This document shows, piece after piece, positions 1 to 6,949 of a stretch of 47,667 bases of DNA; the stretch's first letter is position 1, and every line of letters begins with the position of its first letter. Origin of the DNA: JAFDWI01 sp964544305 (GTDB lineage Bacteria; Actinomycetota; Acidimicrobiia; Acidimicrobiales; Iamiaceae); assembly GCA_964544305.1 (NCBI GenBank), contig CAZJAZ010000018.1, forward strand, positions 1 through 47,667. Reading direction: 5' to 3'. The notes under the pieces were generated by a model that was not told the origin of the DNA, did no database searches, and saw only the letters and a list, made by a program, of their open reading frames with translations. The position numbers and the translations under genes are program-made.

Positions 1-546
1 GCGTACATTCCGACCAACGTGATCTCAATCACCGACGGTCAGATCTACCTTGAGCCTGACCTGTTCTACGCCGGTGTTCGTCCGGCCGTGAACGTGGGTA
101 TTTCAGTTTCTCGTGTGGGTGGGAACGCGCAGACCAAAGCCATGAAGAAGGTTGCGGGTACCTTGCGTCTAGACCTGGCCCAGTACCGTGAGCTTGAAGC
201 ATTCGCACAGTTCGCATCTGACCTTGATGCCAGCGCAAAAGCACAGCTTGCTCGTGGTGAACGAACGGTCGAATTGCTCAAGCAAGGCACGGCTTCCACG
301 AAACCAATGGCCGAGCAGGTTGCAGCGATCTTCGCAATCGGAAAAGGTTTCATGGACGATGTCGCCGTCTCCGACATCTTGCGCTTTGAAGCCGAACTCA
401 TTGAGTCCTTGCGTTCGTCGCAGAGCGCCGCGCTCAATGCAATCAAGACTTCTGGCAAACTCGAAGACGACACGGTCGCCAACTTGACCGCCGACATTGA
501 GAACTTCAAAAACAACCTTTGGAAACCAACGGAGGTTGTGGCCTAA
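1..546 (+). CDS. atpA: F1Fo ATP synthase subunit alpha, C-terminal part (5' end outside window)
   Basis: The frame is open from base 1 and reads AYIPTNVISITDGQIYLE, a hallmark stretch of the F1 alpha subunit, so the gene begins before the window; the ATG at 19 is internal. About 181 residues remain: the end of the nucleotide-binding domain (FYAGVRPAVNVGISVSRVGG) and the C-terminal helical domain, ending in TAA at 544-546. Alpha is the non-catalytic partner of beta in the F1 hexamer and couples proton flow through Fo to ATP synthesis at the membrane. atpG starts 19 bp later, followed by atpD and atpC, the standard order, so this is one operon. The Fo genes and atpH are expected upstream. Confidence 0.97.
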   Translation, partial: AYIPTNVISITDGQIYLEPDLFYAGVRPAVNVGISVSRVGGNAQTKAMKKVAGTLRLDLAQYRELEAFAQFASDLDASAKAQLARGERTVELLKQGTASTKPMAEQVAAIFAIGKGFMDDVAVSDILRFEAELIESLRSSQSAALNAIKTSGKLEDDTVANLTADIENFKNNLWKPTEVVA

Positions 547-565
547 GTCGGGTCGCTAAAACGTC

Positions 566-1438
566 ATGGCAGATCAGCCCAAGGTCATTCGCAAGCGGAT
601 CAAGAGCGTCGAGTCGACGCGCAAGATCACGCGCACCATGGAAATGGTGGCAACCGCGAAGTTGCGTGCAGCGCAAGATCGCGTTGCGTCATCGGGACCC
701 TACATGGAAAATCTGCGACGCCTCATGGGTGACATCAGCGGCAGTGACGTTGACGTCTCAACCTGGCCGCAGTTCGACATCCGCGAGGTCAAACGTTCAC
801 TGGTTTTTGTTGTCACCGGCAACCGTGGCTTGTGCGGAAGTTACAACTCACATCTGGTGTCGCTCACCCGCAAGATTGTGAACGCGAAGCGTGAACAAGG
901 CATCGAAGTCGACCTGTATGTTGCTGGGAAGAAAGGCAACAGCGCGTTGCGCTTCGCGGGCTATGACGTAACAAAGAACTACGCGGACGAGCTGCTTGAC
1001 AACCCGACGCTGGACGAAGCCGAGTTCTTTCTCGACGAAGTCCGCACCCCGTTCTTACGGCGCGACGTTGACGAGGTCGTCATCGTCTACGCCCACTGGG
1101 AAAGCTCCTCACGCCAACCGCCTTCTGAGTTGCGGTTATACCCGATCGCTCCGGACGCGGCAGGCGAAGCATCGTCAGGTGCGCCGATATTTGAACCGTC
1201 CGCATCGGCGATCCTCGACCGGTTGCTTCTACGCTACGAACGCCAACTGATGTTCTCGGTGCTCGCCGAAGCGGTCGCATCCGAGCAAGTGGCGAGGCGC
1301 ATCGCGATGAAGCAAGCGACCGATAACGCCGCCGAAATGGCCGACGAACTCAACCTCCAATACAACAAAGCACGACAAGCGATGATCACGAAGGAACTCT
1401 CCGAGATCATCGGTGGCGCCGAAGCCCTCAAGGGCTGA
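566..1438 (+). CDS. atpG: F1Fo ATP synthase subunit gamma
   Basis: A 290-residue protein of normal length for F1 gamma, the rotating central shaft. The N-terminal helix begins MADQPKVIRKRIKSVESTRK, with the family-typical KITRTMEMVATAKLR next; the middle has the Rossmann-like part (VTGNRGLCGSYNSHL); the C-terminal helix (MKQATDNAAEMADELNLQYN KARQAMITKELSEIIGGAEA in two parts) closes the coiled-coil shaft. It lies between atpA and atpD with short gaps (19 and 45 bp). No strong Shine-Dalgarno precedes the ATG, so translation may be coupled to atpA. Nothing is abnormal. Confidence 0.97.
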   Translation: MADQPKVIRKRIKSVESTRKITRTMEMVATAKLRAAQDRVASSGPYMENLRRLMGDISGSDVDVSTWPQFDIREVKRSLVFVVTGNRGLCGSYNSHLVSLTRKIVNAKREQGIEVDLYVAGKKGNSALRFAGYDVTKNYADELLDNPTLDEAEFFLDEVRTPFLRRDVDEVVIVYAHWESSSRQPPSELRLYPIAPDAAGEASSGAPIFEPSASAILDRLLLRYERQLMFSVLAEAVASEQVARRIAMKQATDNAAEMADELNLQYNKARQAMITKELSEIIGGAEALKG

Positions 1439-1483
1439 GCCACTACGACGTATCCACGCAATGGACCACAAGGAATGACAACG

Positions 1484-2926
1484 ATGACCGACACGACGAC
1501 ATCCACCGCACAACTCGGACGAGTGGTGCAGGTGATCGGGCCGGTGCTGGACGTCGAGTTCGACAGCCAGAACGATCTGCCAGAAATTCACACCGCACTC
1601 AAGATCGACGCGGGTGACGACGCGAACAAGGTTTCACTGGTCGCTGAAGTCGCCCAGCAAATTGGGCGCAACCAGGTGCGCGCCGTATCGATGTCAACCA
1701 CCGATGGTGTTGTGCGCGGCATGCCGGTGGTCAATACCGGTGCGCCAATCTCGGTGCCCGTGGGTGAAGAGTGCTTGGGCCGAGTGTTCAACCTGTTCGG
1801 TGAGCCCGTTGACAAGCGCGGACCGGTTGAAACCAAACAGCGTCGCCCGATTCACGCACCCGCCCCGAAGTTCCAGAACCTCACCACCCGAACCGAACTG
1901 TTCGAAACCGGCATCAAGGTCATTGACTTGCTGGCCCCATACGCCAAAGGTGGCAAGACCGGGCTGTTCGGTGGTGCCGGTGTGGGCAAGACCGTGATCA
2001 TCCAGGAGCTCATCAACAACGTTGCCCAGCAACACGGTGGGTACTCGGTGTTCTGTGGGGTGGGGGAGCGTACCCGTGAGGGCAATGACCTTTGGCTCGA
2101 AATGCAAGAGTCTGGCGTTATCGACAAAGCCATCTTGTGTTACGGCCAGATGAACGAACCGCCTGGTGCTCGTTTGCGTGTGGCACTGTCGGGTTTGACG
2201 ATGGCGGAGTACTTGCGTGACGAGGGTGGTCGTGACGTGCTGATGTTCGTTGACAACATCTTCCGTTTCTCACAGGCCGGTTCCGAGGTGTCCGCGCTGC
2301 TTGGTCGTATGCCATCAGCGGTGGGCTATCAGCCGACGCTGGCCACCGAGATGGGTGAGCTCCAAGAGCGCATTACCTCAACCGACCATGGTTCAGTGAC
2401 CTCTGTGCAGGCCATTTATGTGCCGGCTGACGACTTGACCGACCCGGCCCCTGCCGCGGCGTTCACCCACTTGGATGCCAAGACGGTGTTGTCCCGTGCG
2501 ATTTCTGAGCGTGGTATCTACCCGGCGGTGGACCCGCTGGACTCAACTTCTCGGGTGCTTGCCCCGGAGCATGTCGGCCAAGAACATTACGACGTGGCCC
2601 GTGAGATCCAGCAGGTGCTCCAGCGTGCGAAGGACCTTCAAGAAATCATCGCCATTCTTGGCATGGATGAGCTTTCCGAAGAAGACAAGGTGCTCGTGCA
2701 GCGTGCCCGAAAGATTGAGCGCTTCTTGTCACAGCCGTTCCACGTGGCCGAGGTGTTCACCGGTGTGGCTGGCAAGTACGTCAAGTTGGCCGACACGATC
2801 CGCTCATTCAAAGCGGTTCTGTCTGGCGAGTACGACCACCTGCCTGAAAGCGCCTTCTACATGAAGGGCGACATTGACGACGTGCTCGAAGCTCACGAGC
2901 GTGCCTCGGCCGAGGCGAAGGCCTGA
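1484..2926 (+). CDS. atpD: F1Fo ATP synthase subunit beta (catalytic)
   Basis: Catalytic subunit of the ATP synthase. The Walker A motif GGAGVGKT is near residue 165, followed by GVGERTREGNDLW with the catalytic Glu, Walker B in DVLMFVDNIFRFSQAGSE, and GYQPTLATEMG. The frame also has an ATG at 1475, but the Shine-Dalgarno AAGGA (1470-1474) touches it directly and sits 9 nt before the ATG at 1484, so I chose 1484 (480 residues). The protein ends five bases before atpC, consistent with one transcript. Confidence 0.97.
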   Translation: MTDTTTSTAQLGRVVQVIGPVLDVEFDSQNDLPEIHTALKIDAGDDANKVSLVAEVAQQIGRNQVRAVSMSTTDGVVRGMPVVNTGAPISVPVGEECLGRVFNLFGEPVDKRGPVETKQRRPIHAPAPKFQNLTTRTELFETGIKVIDLLAPYAKGGKTGLFGGAGVGKTVIIQELINNVAQQHGGYSVFCGVGERTREGNDLWLEMQESGVIDKAILCYGQMNEPPGARLRVALSGLTMAEYLRDEGGRDVLMFVDNIFRFSQAGSEVSALLGRMPSAVGYQPTLATEMGELQERITSTDHGSVTSVQAIYVPADDLTDPAPAAAFTHLDAKTVLSRAISERGIYPAVDPLDSTSRVLAPEHVGQEHYDVAREIQQVLQRAKDLQEIIAILGMDELSEEDKVLVQRARKIERFLSQPFHVAEVFTGVAGKYVKLADTIRSFKAVLSGEYDHLPESAFYMKGDIDDVLEAHERASAEAKA

Positions 2927-2931
2927 TCAAC

Positions 2932-3420
2932 GTGTCGGTGCAAGACTTGCGTCCCGAGCATCCCAACGACGGCGTCTATCATGGCAACGTGGTGGATGAT
3001 GTCGCCAACGGTCAAATCAATTTGCATGTGCGGCTCGTATCGCCGGAACGCGAGCTGTATGCCGGTGAAGCGCATTGGATTACCGCACCGGGTGCGGATG
3101 GCCAGTTCGGTGTTTGGCCGCGTCACGTGTCGATGGTTGCCGCGCTGTCGAGTGGCAAGCTTCGCATTGGCTTACCCGGCAAGGAACAGGTCGAGTATTT
3201 AGTGCGCGGCGCGTTTCTTTCGGTCAATGCCAATGTGGTCACTGTCTTGATCGACCGAGCGGTTTCGGACGTGTCAGAAATTGACGTGGAAGCCGCCAAG
3301 GCCGATCTGGCAGAGGTCAACGAACGGTTGACGAAGCGGCTTGATGATGTTGAGTACACGCAGTTCCTTGATCGCCGTGAATGGTGTCAAGCGCAGCTGC
3401 GGTTCGCCAACGCCTCCTAG
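2932..3420 (+). CDS. atpC: F1Fo ATP synthase subunit epsilon
   Basis: Epsilon subunit, which binds gamma and can inhibit ATP hydrolysis. The conserved beta-sandwich runs from LHVRLVSPERELYAGEAHWI through PGADGQFGVWPRHVSMVAAL; a C-terminal helical hairpin follows (VDVEAAKADLAEVNERLTKR). The start is GTG, preceded by GAAGG in the end of atpD. At 162 residues it is longer than the usual 130-140 because of about 27 extra N-terminal residues; no ATG lies in frame closer to the domain, so the extension is probably real, though a later GTG is possible. It is the last gene of the operon, ending before a long hairpin. Confidence 0.93.
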   Translation: MSVQDLRPEHPNDGVYHGNVVDDVANGQINLHVRLVSPERELYAGEAHWITAPGADGQFGVWPRHVSMVAALSSGKLRIGLPGKEQVEYLVRGAFLSVNANVVTVLIDRAVSDVSEIDVEAAKADLAEVNERLTKRLDDVEYTQFLDRREWCQAQLRFANAS

Positions 3421-3447
3421 TCCCGCTTCCCAATCCCGCTACTACGT

Positions 3448-3505
3448 CCGGGTTTTGGGTGCGTTTTTGGAACCCCCAGGTTCCAAAAACGCACCCAAAA
3501 CCCGG
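3448..3505. terminator. Perfect 27-bp inverted repeat, bidirectional terminator between atpC and glpX
   Basis: Bases 3448-3474 and 3479-3505 are exact reverse complements, separated by the 4-base loop CCCA (3475-3478). The repeat fills the 90-bp gap between the stop codons of the convergent genes atpC and glpX. Runs of T and A lie inside the arms rather than after them, so either strand makes a very stable hairpin. Position argues for a two-way terminator. Its length and perfection are well above a normal intrinsic terminator, so a dispersed palindromic repeat is an alternative. Confidence 0.8.
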
Positions 3506-3510
3506 GTGGG

Positions 3511-4515
3511 CTAGCCGAACTCGATGGCGCTGTACTGCTGGAGTTTGTCGAGCGGGTGGTGCGCGTTGATCATACGTACGGTCCCAGACTTTGAGCGCAT
3601 CACGAGTGACTGGGTCGTGGCGCCTGATGCGTCATAGCGCACACCCTTGAGCAACTCACCGTCGGTGATGCCGGTTGCGGCAAAGAAACAGTTGTCGCCA
3701 GCGACGAGGTCATCGGTCGTGAGGACTTTGTCAAGGTCGTAGCCTGCATCGAGAGCGGCTTGGCGCTCGGTGTCATTACGCGGCCACAGACGGCCCTGAA
3801 TGACGCCGTCCATGCACTTGAGTGCGGCGGCAGAAATCACGCCCTCTGGCGTCCCTCCGATTCCAAACAGAACATCGGCGCCCGATTCGGGGCGTGCCGT
3901 TGAGATTGCACCAGCGACGTCACCGTCAGGGATGAGCCGTACGCGGGCTCCCGCTTGGCGAACCTCACCGATGAGGTCTGCGTGACGGGGGCGGTCAAGG
4001 ATGACCGCGGTCACGTCGGTGACGTCTTCGCCTTTGGCCTTCGCGATGGCTTGCAGATTCTCGGTGGGTGACATGCGCAAATCAATGACATTCGCCGCTT
4101 CACGGCCCGTCGCAATCTTCTCCATGTACACGCACGGTCCCGGGTCGAACATGGTGCCACGTTCAGACACGGCAATCACCGAAATCGCGTTCGGTCGGCC
4201 GAGCGACGTGAGCGTCGTGCCGTCAATGGGGTCTACGGCGATATCGGTTGCGGGCGGTGTGCCGTCACCAATTTTTTCGCCGTTATACAGCATGGGGGCT
4301 TCGTCTTTTTCGCCTTCACCAATGACAACGATGCCGTCCATGGGAACCGTGTGAAGGACGATACGCATTGCATCAACGGCTGCCCCATCTGCGCCTTCTT
4401 TGTCGCCCCTTCCCATCCAACGGGCCGCGGCAAGCGCTGCGGCTTCTGTAACGCGGACAAGTTCGAGGGCGAGATTCCGGTCAGGGACCTGTTTGGTCGA
4501 AGGCATGCGGTCCAT
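3511..4515 (-). CDS. glpX: Class II fructose-1,6-bisphosphatase (GlpX)
   Basis: 334 residues, the normal length for GlpX-type FBPase, which removes the 1-phosphate from fructose-1,6-bisphosphate in gluconeogenesis using Mg or Mn. Seen motifs: the metal-binding IGEGEKDEAPMLYNGE, AVDPIDGTTL, and the sugar-phosphate region around LIPDGDVAGAI and FGIGGTPEGVISAAALKCMD. Two ATG codons are close (4515 and 4506, giving MDRMPSTKQ); neither has a clear Shine-Dalgarno. The gene is convergent with the ATP synthase operon. Actinobacteria commonly rely on this class of FBPase. Confidence 0.95.
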   Translation of the reverse strand: MDRMPSTKQVPDRNLALELVRVTEAAALAAARWMGRGDKEGADGAAVDAMRIVLHTVPMDGIVVIGEGEKDEAPMLYNGEKIGDGTPPATDIAVDPIDGTTLTSLGRPNAISVIAVSERGTMFDPGPCVYMEKIATGREAANVIDLRMSPTENLQAIAKAKGEDVTDVTAVILDRPRHADLIGEVRQAGARVRLIPDGDVAGAISTARPESGADVLFGIGGTPEGVISAAALKCMDGVIQGRLWPRNDTERQAALDAGYDLDKVLTTDDLVAGDNCFFAATGITDGELLKGVRYDASGATTQSLVMRSKSGTVRMINAHHPLDKLQQYSAIEFG

Positions 4516-4622
4516 TGTAATTCATGGCGCTCGTCGGGCCGTTCACGGCGACTCTGAAACCTCGAAGAAAAAATGTCTGGCGATGAGAAGAGCCTGCAGA
4601 CACAGGGGAAGAAATTCGACGG

Positions 4623-4637
4623 TTGTCAACGTGACAA
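4623..4637. promoter_or_regulatory. Inverted repeat TTGTCA-acg-TGACAA, candidate operator
   Basis: A perfect inverted repeat with 6-bp arms lies in the 223-bp gap between the divergent genes glpX and the Tat-exported protein. This gap holds no gene. A second, shorter inverted repeat GTGCTC/GAGCAC (4700-4705 and 4713-4718) lies just before the ribosome binding site GGAGAGAG of the downstream gene. No regulator is known for this site; an operator is inferred only from symmetry and place. Confidence 0.3.
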
Positions 4638-4738
4638 AAATTGCCTCGTAGGAGTACCGTTCGGACGCTCCGCTGCGTTACACTACGAAGCGAGCTAATG
4701 TGCTCGGGCGATGAGCACGATGGAGAGAGAGTTAGACA

Positions 4739-5506
4739 ATGGCAATCGAAGTTGATCGACGGAAGTTTCTGACGGCCGCGGGCGCCGCTGGTGCGGCAAC
4801 TGGCGCACTTTGGGTTGCTCCAAGCGTGCTTGGGTCGTCGAACGCGTATGCAACCGGATCAATTGCACGCTGCACGGATTCACAGACGCTGAATTGGACG
4901 TCAATTGCAAGCACGATGCCTGCACCGAGCACGACCGGCGCGGTGTCCTACACCGCGGCGATTGCAGCGGTTGGAGCAAACCCCGCAATAGATGTCAAGA
5001 TCACGGTCACGCCGATCCTCACTCCTGGGCCTGGGAGTTATTCATCAGGCGGCACGACATACTCTGGCACCGGTGGTGTGAACTTTGCTGGAGCAAAGAC
5101 CGACGGCCTTGGCACGCACAACTCCTACTACATGGCATTCATGTTGAACAACGCGCTGAACGAGGGCTACACCTTCAAGTTCGAATTTTTTGATGCGGGG
5201 ACTTCAACGCCACGTTCGGTTTACAATCTCGATACCTCCCTCGGTGGGCTTACCGTTGCGACCGGAACGACCGGATATGTCGACACGGTGTGGACCGACA
5301 AAACATTTACCACGACCCAAGGTAGCGCGGTGTCTGGAACGGGTACCTCCACCACGCCATGGAAGGGTACGACGAGCTCCGATACGAACTCTTGGGTAAC
5401 CCTTGACCACGCCTCGGCAATTGACAACTTCACAATTAGCTACACAAACACAACGCGTTTTGGAGTGTCTGAATGGGTTTGGATCAACGACCTGACCTGG
5501 TGTTGA
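4739..5506 (+). CDS. Tat-exported protein of unknown function, two cysteines
   Basis: 255 residues. The N-terminus has a twin-arginine signal (VDRRKFLTA, Arg7-Arg8), a hydrophobic Ala/Gly stretch and a probable cleavage site after AYA (about residue 38). The mature part is rich in Thr, Ser, Gly and aromatic residues and looks like an all-beta extracellular domain. It holds only two cysteines, Cys45 close to the mature N-terminus and Cys255, the last residue, so a disulfide could close the chain end to end. Export folded through Tat would fit. A good ribosome binding site (GGAGAGAG) precedes the ATG. The next gene, 66 bp on, is a PqqD/HPr-kinase-like protein, so the two may work together. I recognise no family; adhesin, lectin-like or surface-layer roles are only guesses. 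Confidence 0.85.
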   Translation: MAIEVDRRKFLTAAGAAGAATGALWVAPSVLGSSNAYATGSIARCTDSQTLNWTSIASTMPAPSTTGAVSYTAAIAAVGANPAIDVKITVTPILTPGPGSYSSGGTTYSGTGGVNFAGAKTDGLGTHNSYYMAFMLNNALNEGYTFKFEFFDAGTSTPRSVYNLDTSLGGLTVATGTTGYVDTVWTDKTFTTTQGSAVSGTGTSTTPWKGTTSSDTNSWVTLDHASAIDNFTISYTNTTRFGVSEWVWINDLTWC

Positions 5507-5538
5507 GAAATACCTGAAGCACGTTCGTACTTGTGGGC

Positions 5539-5544
5539 TATGAT
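5539..5544 (+). promoter_or_regulatory. Possible -10 box TATGAT
   Basis: TATGAT lies 28 bp before the ATG of the PqqD/HprK gene, in a gap that also holds GGGCTAT twice (5535-5541 and 5554-5560 by count). No convincing -35 box is visible. The site would allow transcription of the kinase-like gene separately from the Tat protein. Weak evidence. Confidence 0.25.
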
Positions 5545-5572
5545 CTGAGCTCTGGGCTATAGCGTTTGAGCC

Positions 5573-6934
5573 ATGCTTCGCCGCTCCACGAAGAGAACGC
5601 GACATGGGGCGCCACCATGTGTTGGGTGCCGCGGTAAGAAAATCGACAATCTTGACGCGATTGAGCCGCTTGACACCGCCAAGATCACTCAGCGCACGCA
5701 AGTCGCGCCCATTGCAGGCTTACAAAGCTGTGTACTTGACAGACAGCTCGTCGCGTTGGACCCGCTGTCGGGCAACCGCGTGCTGCTCAATGCAAGCGCC
5801 GCGTTGATTTTCACCGCCATTGACCGTCCCATACGGGTCGGTGACCTCGTCGAACAACTCGCACAAGAGACGGGGGTGAAGACACGCGAATTACATCACG
5901 ACGTTCTTGCAACCCTGCGTCAGCTCCTCGCGCGCGACATGATCACGATTGGCGTGAGTCGACAGACCACTGCCAAACCGCCAAGATCCAATGCGGCGCT
6001 TGGGCCAACACCACAGGGGTTGGCTGACAAGAGCCCAGCGTGCCAGGTGGCAGGAGTCACGTTTGTCGTTCGACTCGCTACTGAATTACATCCCCGGAAC
6101 GGAATGATGAATCAACTGCTCCAAAGCTTTGCTTGCGATGAGCCCGCTGGAGACATTCATTTCATTGACGTAACCGTGGTATCGCCTCTTGCAAATGACG
6201 TTCCGCTGCGTGTTCAGACGTTGATCGACGGCGTCCCTTACGGTGACGCACTCGAAAGTACCCAAACCGAAGCGTTGGTATTCGACGCAATCGACGAACT
6301 GTTGGTGCGCGAAGCGAAAGGATTGCGCTTTCATGCAGGCGCCGTCGAACGGGAGGGTCGTGCGATTGTTGTGCTTGGCCCAAGTGGCCGAGGCAAGTCC
6401 ACGCTCACGGCGGCGCTTGTGCAGCGCGGCTTTTCATACGGAACAGACGAGCTTGTTGTCGTCGACTCAACAACTCACCGCTTTGCCCCGTATCCACGGC
6501 CCTTGGATTTAGACGATGACTCGCTTGCGCAATTGAAGCTCACAAAACCTGACGTGGTTACCGGACGTAAGAAGAACAAGGTGGTTTCTACTCGACTTGG
6601 TGAGTCATCGAGCGGGGGTCTGGTGGTCATGATCGTTCTATTGGACGATGACCGAAGTCAAAAACCTGGGTTGCTCACGCCACTTGGTGTCGCAGAAGGA
6701 TTGATGGCGTCGTTGCCGATGGTGTTTGGCGCCACATTTGAGAACGACGGCGCACTCAGTGACCTTGGCGCGTTGCATACGCATGCTTCAATCGTCAAAG
6801 TCAATCGGGGTCCGGTCAAACAATTGGCGCAAATCGTCGAACAAGAGTTCAACCGATTGACGCAAGAAAATAAAAGGAGCCCAACACGACATGGCTGCGA
6901 GCAGCCCCCTAGAATTCGCAGTTCCACCGTGTGA
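5573..6934 (+). CDS. PqqD-like domain fused to HPr kinase-like P-loop domain
   Basis: 453 residues with two recognisable parts. Residues about 50-127 resemble PqqD-like domains (VALDPLSGNRVLLNASAALI, then an LxxLLARDMI ending), which bind leader peptides in RiPP pathways. Residues about 250-320 resemble the HPr kinase/phosphorylase core: LRFHAGAVEREGRAIVVLGP, P-loop GPSGRGKST (269-277) and YGTDELVVVD. Such kinase-like proteins occur in lasso-peptide and other RiPP clusters (known), but no radical SAM enzyme, protease or cyclase gene is visible here. The N-terminus has a CVGC pair (Cys16, Cys19); the first 45 residues are poorly supported, and a later start is possible. It sits after the Tat-exported protein and 15 bp before the mutase gene. 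Function unknown; ATP-dependent modification of a protein or peptide is the likely theme. Confidence 0.8.
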   Translation: MLRRSTKRTRHGAPPCVGCRGKKIDNLDAIEPLDTAKITQRTQVAPIAGLQSCVLDRQLVALDPLSGNRVLLNASAALIFTAIDRPIRVGDLVEQLAQETGVKTRELHHDVLATLRQLLARDMITIGVSRQTTAKPPRSNAALGPTPQGLADKSPACQVAGVTFVVRLATELHPRNGMMNQLLQSFACDEPAGDIHFIDVTVVSPLANDVPLRVQTLIDGVPYGDALESTQTEALVFDAIDELLVREAKGLRFHAGAVEREGRAIVVLGPSGRGKSTLTAALVQRGFSYGTDELVVVDSTTHRFAPYPRPLDLDDDSLAQLKLTKPDVVTGRKKNKVVSTRLGESSSGGLVVMIVLLDDDRSQKPGLLTPLGVAEGLMASLPMVFGATFENDGALSDLGALHTHASIVKVNRGPVKQLAQIVEQEFNRLTQENKRSPTRHGCEQPPRIRSSTV

Positions 6935-6949
6935 GATTCAAGGGGTGAC

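Noticed and set aside
4516..4738. Small RNA or tRNA in the glpX/Tat gap
   Set aside because: No cloverleaf or terminator; only short inverted repeats.
4711..4755. Fourteen-codon upstream frame overlapping the start of the Tat protein gene
   Set aside because: No Shine-Dalgarno of its own and the downstream ribosome binding site is strong; likely chance.
5204..5701. 165-residue frame on the minus strand
   Set aside because: It is antisense to the Tat protein and the start of the PqqD/HprK gene and has no recognisable features.
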